Shown in pieces: positions 7,925-12,637 of a stretch of 12,637 nucleotides of DNA. Within the stretch, counting starts at the first letter, position 1; each line of letters opens with the position of its first letter. Origin of the DNA: an uncultured Muribaculaceae bacterium. GTDB lineage: Bacteria; Bacteroidota; Bacteroidia; Bacteroidales; Muribaculaceae. The translations under genes and the position numbers were made by a program. Where the stretch lies: the NCBI GenBank assembly GCA_910587355.1, contig CAJUKF010000061.1:1-12637 (forward strand), written 5' to 3'. The notes under the pieces are model-generated. The model was not told where the DNA came from and ran no database searches. It saw nothing but the letters and a program-made list of their open reading frames with translations.

Positions 7925-10900
7925 ATGAAGAAATTCATTATCACATTATGTGCATCGCTTGCCGCTGCCGGAGCATTTGCCGCCGAAGCTCCGCTGTGGC
8001 TGCGTAACACCGCCATATCGCCTGACGGCCATACAATCGCCTTCACTTACAAAGGCGATGTCTACACCGTTTCGGCAGCCGGCGGACGAGCTTTGCGTAT
8101 TACCACCGACCCGGGCTATGACTCCTGTCCGGTCTGGAGCCCCGACGGCTCTAAAATCGCATTCTTCAGCAACCGCATGGGCAGCAACGATATATATGTT
8201 GTCGCTGCAAACGGCGGCACACCACGGCGCGTGACCACTCACAGCGGCTCCGAAGTGCCTCTGGCATGGCTCAATGATTCGACCGTACTTTTCGCTGGCT
8301 CCGTTCTGCCTGATAAGAACGACCTCAACGCTCCTTTCTCGGGTCAGACTTATAAAGTGAATATCAAGGAAGGCTCGCGCCCCGAGATGTTCCTGTCGCT
8401 CGATATGCGTGCTGTTGCCGTCGGCCCCGACGGAGCCATCCTCTTCGAGGACTGCAAGGGTTTCGAGAATGCGTTCCGCAAGCATGAGCAGTCATCGGGT
8501 ACCACCGATATACATTTATATAAGGACGGCAAATTCACCCGTATTTCCGATTACAAAGGCACCGACCGCAACCCCGTGTGGCTCGGCAAGGACGGCAAGA
8601 GCTATGCCTACACCAGCGAGCGAAACGGCGCGCTCAACATCTATAAAGGTCAGCTCGGGTCGAATAATCTCACGGAAGTAACCCATTACAAGGAAGCTCC
8701 CGTGCGCTCGCTTTCGGCCAGCGCCGACGGCAATGTGCTTGCTTACAGCTACGACGGTGAGATTTATACAATCACCGGCAACGGCCAGCCCGTCAAAGTC
8801 GCAGTCGACATTGTTACCGACGACTTCGACGGCGACACCGTGAAGTCGTTCATCACTTCGGGTGCCAACTCACTCGTTCCGTCGCCAAACGACGAGGAGG
8901 TGGCCTTCACCGTACGTGGAGAGGTGTATGTGACAAACAACAAATACCCCACTACGAAGCGTATTACAAATACTCCCGGCCAGGAGCGCAACGTGAGCTT
9001 CTCCGACGACGGACGCATGATGGTCTATGATTCGGAGCGCGACGGTCACTGGGCTCTTTACACTGCCAGAATCAAGAATGACAAGGAAAAGACCTTTGCC
9101 TATGCTACCGAAATAGTCGAGGAACCTCTTTACTCTGCGGCAGGGCAGGCCCAGCAGCCTGAATTCAGTCCCGACGGCAAAAAAGTGGCTTTCCTCGAAG
9201 ACCGTACAACTCTGCGTGTTATTGACGTGAAATCGAAAGAAGTGAAGACCGTTCTCGACGGCAAGTACAATTATTCGTATACCGACGGTGATGTTTCGTT
9301 CACCTGGAGTCCCGACAGCAAATGGCTCCTTGCAAGCTATATAGGCGTAGGCGGCTGGAACAATTCGGATATCGCACTTGTAGCCGCAGATGGCTCTCAG
9401 GTTGTCGACCTCACTGAAAGCGGTTACTCCGACGGCGCTCCCCGCTGGGCGCTCGACGGCAAGGCCATCACATATCTCTCGGGCCGCTACGGCATGAAGA
9501 GCCACGGCAGCTGGGGCAACCAGTCGGACGTGCTTCTGATGATTCTCGACGGCGAGACGTTCGACCGCTTCCATATGAACGAGGAAGATGCCGCTCTTGC
9601 CGAGAAAGAGGAGAAAGGCTATGACGAAGACGACGAGAGCGTGAGCGAGAAAGACAAAGAGAAAGCCGACAAGAAAGCCGAGAAAGCAAAGGAGAAGAAA
9701 GATAAGAAATTCAAATTCGACCTTGCCAACCGCCGTTACCGCACCGAGCGTCTCACCGGTTCATCATCGAACATGCTCGACTATTATCTCTCGTCTAAAG
9801 GCGACAAACTCTATTATGTGGCCGCATCGACCGAAGGCGGCTGGAATCTCTATGAGCGCGATATGCGCAAGGGCAACACAAAAGTGCTGTCGGGTGGCAT
9901 TTCAAGCGGGCTCACTCCTGACAAGAAGGGCGATAACCTCTATGTGTTCGCTCACGGAAATCTCGCTAAGGTGAACCTCGGTTCGGGAAGTGTGGAGACT
10001 ATCGAATTCAACGCCCCCTACGACCGCCAGCCCTCGCTTGAGCGTGAATATATCTACGACCACGTATGGCAGCAGGTGAAAGATAAATTCTACGACAAGA
10101 ATCTTCACGGTGTAGACTGGGAAGGCTACGGGAAGGCATATCGCAAGTTCCTGCCCTATATCAACAATAACCTTGATTTCGGCATCATGCTGAGCGAACT
10201 TCTGGGTGAACTCAATGCATCGCATACCGGTGCTTCCGGCCGTCTCGGCGGCGGTGCTATGCAGACAGCTACGCTCTGTGCTTTCTACGACCCCTCGTAT
10301 ACTGGGAAGGGTCTCCGTATCGACAGCATCATGCCCCGAAGTCCTCTTTCCGCAGCCAAGGCAGATGTGAAGGCCGGTGATATAATCCTCGCAATCGATG
10401 GGGTGGAAATAGAACCCGGAAAAGATTACTATCCTCTGCTTGCCGGCAAGGCAGGCCGCAAGACACGTATCACCGTAGAGCACGACGGCAAGCAGCGTAC
10501 TGTTGAGGTACGTCCCGCTTCTGCCGGTTTCGAACGCGGTCTCCGCTACGACATGTGGGTTGAACGTAACGAAAAACTTGTCGACAGTCTCTCGGGCGGC
10601 CGTATCGGTTATGTGCATATCCAGGGTATGAACAACGAAAGCTTCCAGACCGTTTATTCGCGTCTGCTCGGCAAATACCGCAATTGCGATGCTGTAGTGG
10701 TTGACACGCGTTTCAACGGTGGCGGCTGGCTCCATAACGATGTGGCCCTGTTGCTCAGCGGAAAGGAGTACGTGCGCTATTCGCCCCGCGGACAGTACAT
10801 CGGCTCCGACCCGTTCTCGCAGTGGACCAAACCGTCGGTCATGCTTGTCAACGAAGCTAACTACTCCGATGCTCACGGCACACCTTATACCTACAAGACT

Positions 10901-11149
10901 CTTGGCATCGGCAAGCTCGTCGGCGCGCCCGTTCCCGGCACGATGACGGCTGTGTGGTGGGAAACGCAGATTGACCCCGCCATAGTTTTCGGTATTCCTC
11001 AGGTTACTTCCCTCGACCGCAACGGCGAGCCGCTGGAGAACAAACAGCTTAATCCCGACATCGAAGTGTACAATACACCTGCCGAAAAAGTTTCGGGCAA
11101 TGACCTCCAGCTTAAGAAAGCTGTCGAAGAACTCATGAAAACTATCTGA
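7925..11149 (+). CDS. Exported tricorn-type S41 family protease
   Basis: A 1074-residue serine peptidase homologous to archaeal tricorn, with a Sec signal peptide (MKKFIITLCASLAAAGAFAA) that places it in the periplasm or outside. Domain order: two beta-propeller-like regions with PD40/WD40-like repeats (ISPDGHTIAF at 31, WSPDGSKIAF at 71, FSPDGKKVAF at 414, WSPDSKWLLA at 461), spanning about 25-540; a Lys/Glu/Asp-rich insert at about 552-597; further propeller strands to about 695; the tricorn C1-like helical segment at about 705-765; a PDZ-like domain at about 785-865; and the S41 core at about 893-1050. The putative catalytic set is visible: S766-H767 in NASHT, the nucleophile S981 in NEANYSDAH, and E1013 in WWETQ. 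This matches the Ser-His/Ser/Glu tetrad described for tricorn, so the enzyme looks intact. NGGG at 931-934 is typical of S41. In this family the propellers are thought to gate peptide entry; the substrate here is unknown. The gene is monocistronic, with its own promoter and a strong terminator. Confidence 0.95.
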   Translation: MKKFIITLCASLAAAGAFAAEAPLWLRNTAISPDGHTIAFTYKGDVYTVSAAGGRALRITTDPGYDSCPVWSPDGSKIAFFSNRMGSNDIYVVAANGGTPRRVTTHSGSEVPLAWLNDSTVLFAGSVLPDKNDLNAPFSGQTYKVNIKEGSRPEMFLSLDMRAVAVGPDGAILFEDCKGFENAFRKHEQSSGTTDIHLYKDGKFTRISDYKGTDRNPVWLGKDGKSYAYTSERNGALNIYKGQLGSNNLTEVTHYKEAPVRSLSASADGNVLAYSYDGEIYTITGNGQPVKVAVDIVTDDFDGDTVKSFITSGANSLVPSPNDEEVAFTVRGEVYVTNNKYPTTKRITNTPGQERNVSFSDDGRMMVYDSERDGHWALYTARIKNDKEKTFAYATEIVEEPLYSAAGQAQQPEFSPDGKKVAFLEDRTTLRVIDVKSKEVKTVLDGKYNYSYTDGDVSFTWSPDSKWLLASYIGVGGWNNSDIALVAADGSQVVDLTESGYSDGAPRWALDGKAITYLSGRYGMKSHGSWGNQSDVLLMILDGETFDRFHMNEEDAALAEKEEKGYDEDDESVSEKDKEKADKKAEKAKEKKDKKFKFDLANRRYRTERLTGSSSNMLDYYLSSKGDKLYYVAASTEGGWNLYERDMRKGNTKVLSGGISSGLTPDKKGDNLYVFAHGNLAKVNLGSGSVETIEFNAPYDRQPSLEREYIYDHVWQQVKDKFYDKNLHGVDWEGYGKAYRKFLPYINNNLDFGIMLSELLGELNASHTGASGRLGGGAMQTATLCAFYDPSYTGKGLRIDSIMPRSPLSAAKADVKAGDIILAIDGVEIEPGKDYYPLLAGKAGRKTRITVEHDGKQRTVEVRPASAGFERGLRYDMWVERNEKLVDSLSGGRIGYVHIQGMNNESFQTVYSRLLGKYRNCDAVVVDTRFNGGGWLHNDVALLLSGKEYVRYSPRGQYIGSDPFSQWTKPSVMLVNEANYSDAHGTPYTYKTLGIGKLVGAPVPGTMTAVWWETQIDPAIVFGIPQVTSLDRNGEPLENKQLNPDIEVYNTPAEKVSGNDLQLKKAVEELMKTI

Positions 11150-11194
11150 AATTGCTTATGGCTCCGTAAATAAGAGCTGAAAACATAATTCTGC

Positions 11195-11236
11195 GCGCTC
11201 TGATGGCCTTTAGAGGTCGTCAGAGCGCTGTTTTTT
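11195..11236 (+). terminator. Strong rho-independent terminator after the protease gene
   Basis: The arm GCGCTCTGA (11195-11203) pairs perfectly with TCAGAGCGC (11220-11228). It extends inward by TGGCCT/AGGTCG with two G-U wobbles, giving a 15-bp stem closed by a TTAG loop. Six T follow at 11231-11236. It starts 46 bp after the protease stop codon and isolates the sigma-factor gene from upstream transcription. Confidence 0.92.
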
Positions 11237-11408
11237 AACTGAATAATGAGATTGTAGGCTAAAAAAGATAAAAAAAGACTAATTACGAGACCTTTTGGCT
11301 TCATGGAAGTGTTAAGCCTTTACCGAGTGAATTTTTCAGATAAGGAAGAAATTCGCCCACGACTCTGCGATTTATAAAAACATATATAATACTTATAATA
11401 CGGCCACT

Positions 11409-11912
11409 ATGACTTCTGAACTTTTCCAGTCGAAACTACTCGACATACAACGAAATATGCTCAACTTTGCATATACACTTACTTCGAACCGCGACGATGC
11501 TTACGACCTCCTGCAGGATACGACCCTCAAGGTGCTCGATAATGAAGACAAGTATATAGATAATGTGAATTTCAAGGGATGGGTGTTCACTATCATGAGG
11601 AATCTTTTCATCAATAAGTACCGCAGGCAGGCGCGTTCGGCCGTGTTTGTCGACCACAGCGAGGACATGTATATGCTCAATTTTGCGCAGGGTTCGGGGA
11701 TTGATACTCCCGAAGGGACTTTTTCGGCTCATGAAATAATGGATATGCTTGGGTCGTTCGCCGAGGAGTTGCGCGTTCCTTTCTCGATGTTCCTTTCCGG
11801 ATATAAATATGCCGAAATCGCCAAGACGATGAATTTACCGCTGGGTACGGTGAAAAGCCGAATCTTTCTGGCCCGACGCAAACTGCAGAAGCGGTTGCGC
11901 GATTTTCGATAG
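11409..11912 (+). CDS. ECF-type RNA polymerase sigma factor, no adjacent anti-sigma
   Basis: A 167-residue group 4 (ECF) sigma-70 factor that would direct RNA polymerase to a special promoter set. Region 2 spans about residues 8-75. It includes the DDAYDLLQDT segment (29-38), which binds core polymerase in this family, and the FKGWVFTIMRNLFINKYRR stretch (55-73), which recognises the -10 element. Region 4 spans about 105-165 and ends in a helix-turn-helix with YAEIAKTMNLPLGTVKSRIF (134-153), which binds the -35 element. The length is normal for a minimal ECF factor with no extra C-terminal domain. Neither neighbour encodes a FecR-like or zinc anti-sigma protein, so control must be encoded elsewhere or act on transcription. 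Rubrerythrin starts 68 bp downstream on the same strand, which hints at a stress role, but this is inference from position. The ATG is followed directly by sequence of the expected fold, and the upstream frame gives no obvious longer start. Confidence 0.93.
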   Translation: MTSELFQSKLLDIQRNMLNFAYTLTSNRDDAYDLLQDTTLKVLDNEDKYIDNVNFKGWVFTIMRNLFINKYRRQARSAVFVDHSEDMYMLNFAQGSGIDTPEGTFSAHEIMDMLGSFAEELRVPFSMFLSGYKYAEIAKTMNLPLGTVKSRIFLARRKLQKRLRDFR

Positions 11913-11942
11913 TCCGGCCCAAACTTTTTTTAATTTCCGGAC
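11912..11942. repeat. Inverted repeat GTCCGG/CCGGAC between the sigma-factor and rubrerythrin genes
   Basis: Perfect 6-bp arms at 11912-11917 and 11937-11942 are separated by 19 bp containing a run of seven T. The repeat starts on the last base of the sigma-factor stop codon and ends 38 bp before the rubrerythrin ATG. It could be a regulator site or a weak RNA hairpin. The T run lies in the loop and not after the stem, so it is not a standard terminator. With arms this short it could be chance. Confidence 0.35.
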
Positions 11943-11980
11943 ATATTAAATATAAGGAACAAGTAAAAAACGCAATAATT

Positions 11981-12562
11981 ATGGAAAAGAAAAGCATTAG
12001 GGGCACCCGCACCGAGCATAATCTGCTTGCATCTTTCGCAGGCGAGAGTCAGGCTCGTTCCCGATATACTCTCTTTGCTGAAAAAGCCCGTGAGGAAGGC
12101 TACGAACAGATTGCAGCCGTCTTCATGGAGCCTGCCGAACAGGAACTCAGTCATGCACGCCAGTTTTTCAGTCTTCTCGAAGGCGGTACTGTCGAAATCA
12201 CTGCCGGATATCCGGCAGGCGTGGTAGGCGATACAAAGAAAAATCTTGCAGAAGCCGCTGCCGGCGAGCGCGAAGAGTGGGGCGACCTCTATGAAAACTT
12301 TGCGAAAACGGCACAGGATGAAGGTTTTCCCCAGATTGCCAATACTTTCCGCCTGGTCGCCAAAGTTGAGCAGGTGCATGAAGCACGATATGTGAAACTG
12401 CTTGAGCGTCTCGAGAGCGGCACGGAGTTCGAAGAGCCAGAACCGATTGAATGGCAATGCCGCCGCTGCGGCTTCACAATTACCGCCAAGGCAGCTCCGA
12501 AACGCTGTCCGGTCTGCGGCGCGGACCAGGGTTGGTTCCAGCGTAAGGCCGACAACTACTGA
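11981..12562 (+). CDS. rbr: Rubrerythrin
   Basis: A cytoplasmic non-haem iron peroxidase of anaerobes that reduces hydrogen peroxide to water using electrons passed through its rubredoxin domain. The 193-residue length is normal for the classical form. The N-terminal ferritin-like four-helix domain (about 5-145) carries the expected di-iron ligands: E22 in FAGESQARSRY, E55 and H58 in EQELSHA, E96 and E99 in GEREEW, and E130 and H133 in VEQVHEARY. The C-terminal rubredoxin domain (about 155-190) has the two Cys pairs C160/C163 (QCRRCGF) and C176/C179 (RCPVCGAD) that hold one iron. Both metal centres therefore look complete. The start ATG follows an AT-rich leader. No TAnnTTTG box is found in the 68-bp gap after the sigma-factor gene, so it may share that transcript or use a different promoter. 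It helps the cell survive brief exposure to oxygen. Confidence 0.97.
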   Translation: MEKKSIRGTRTEHNLLASFAGESQARSRYTLFAEKAREEGYEQIAAVFMEPAEQELSHARQFFSLLEGGTVEITAGYPAGVVGDTKKNLAEAAAGEREEWGDLYENFAKTAQDEGFPQIANTFRLVAKVEQVHEARYVKLLERLESGTEFEEPEPIEWQCRRCGFTITAKAAPKRCPVCGADQGWFQRKADNY

Positions 12563-12569
12563 TACAGCA

Positions 12570-12635
12570 TTATATAATATAATAACGGGCCAGCGGATTT
12601 TTCCAGTTGGTGAGCGATGATGTCAGGCGTATAGT
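12570..12635 (-). CDS. Possible 3' end of an unidentified minus-strand gene, cut by the window edge
   Basis: Read on the minus strand from the right edge, one frame stays open for 21 codons and ends in ...WKNPLARYYII before a TAA at 12572-12570, just inside an AT-rich patch that looks intergenic. A second minus-strand frame is also open and would end at 12556, overlapping the rubrerythrin stop by 7 bp, so the frame choice is uncertain. The piece is too short to identify, and it may be non-coding. Confidence 0.25.
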   Translation of the reverse strand, partial: TIRLTSSLTNWKNPLARYYII

Positions 12636-12637
12636 GT

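Noticed and set aside
9902..10876. A 324-codon open frame on the minus strand inside the protease gene
   Set aside because: It lies opposite the PDZ and S41 domains, whose catalytic motifs are clear. It has no promoter or recognisable motif and is explained by codon bias.
11409..11912. FecI-type sigma factor of an iron or polysaccharide uptake locus
   Set aside because: No FecR-like anti-sigma, SusC/SusD or TonB receptor gene follows it; the next gene is rubrerythrin.
1..12637. CRISPR arrays, insertion sequences, tRNA genes or phage genes
   Set aside because: No spaced direct repeats, terminal inverted repeats with a transposase, cloverleaf sequence or phage-type protein was seen. The genes are ordinary chromosomal types.

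Overview
The window looks like a chromosomal segment from a Bacteroidales gut bacterium, most likely Muribaculaceae-like (the family is a guess). The grounds are: one fused SecD-SecF polypeptide; perfect matches to the Bacteroidota -7 promoter box TAnnTTTG in front of three genes; AT-rich leaders without clear Shine-Dalgarno sequences; a secreted tricorn-type S41 protease of the long Bacteroidota form; and a TPR protein followed directly by an outer-membrane barrel gene. No mobile element, CRISPR array, tRNA or rRNA is visible. The codon and base character look even, so this reads as core genome.

Layout, left to right. (1) Minus strand, 2961-70: secDF, the proton-driven accessory subunit of the Sec translocon. 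It has its own -7 box at 3015-3022 and a 13-bp hairpin after its stop at 11-45. (2) Minus strand, 7770-3109: a two-gene operon. A 993-residue periplasmic TPR protein is followed after 3 bp by a 558-residue outer-membrane beta-barrel. The operon starts from a -7 box at 7793-7800 and ends at a hairpin at 3047-3079. (3) A 154-bp divergent promoter region, 7771-7924. (4) Plus strand, 7925-11149: a 1074-residue exported tricorn-type protease, closed by a very strong terminator at 11195-11236. (5) Plus strand, 11409-11912: an ECF-type sigma factor with no anti-sigma gene beside it. (6) Plus strand, 11981-12562: a classical rubrerythrin. (7) The last 75 bp are an AT-rich patch and possibly the 3' end of a gene on the minus strand.

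How they fit together: most of the window concerns the cell envelope. SecDF helps pull proteins into the periplasm. The TPR protein, the barrel and the tricorn-like protease all carry Sec signal peptides, so they would be SecDF clients. The sigma factor and rubrerythrin form a separate pair that suggests stress or oxygen response. That link rests on adjacency only.

I see no clear undescribed system. The best candidates for a second look are the TPR/barrel pair, which behaves as one unit and has no function I can name, and the stand-alone sigma factor next to rubrerythrin, whose leader lacks the usual promoter box.
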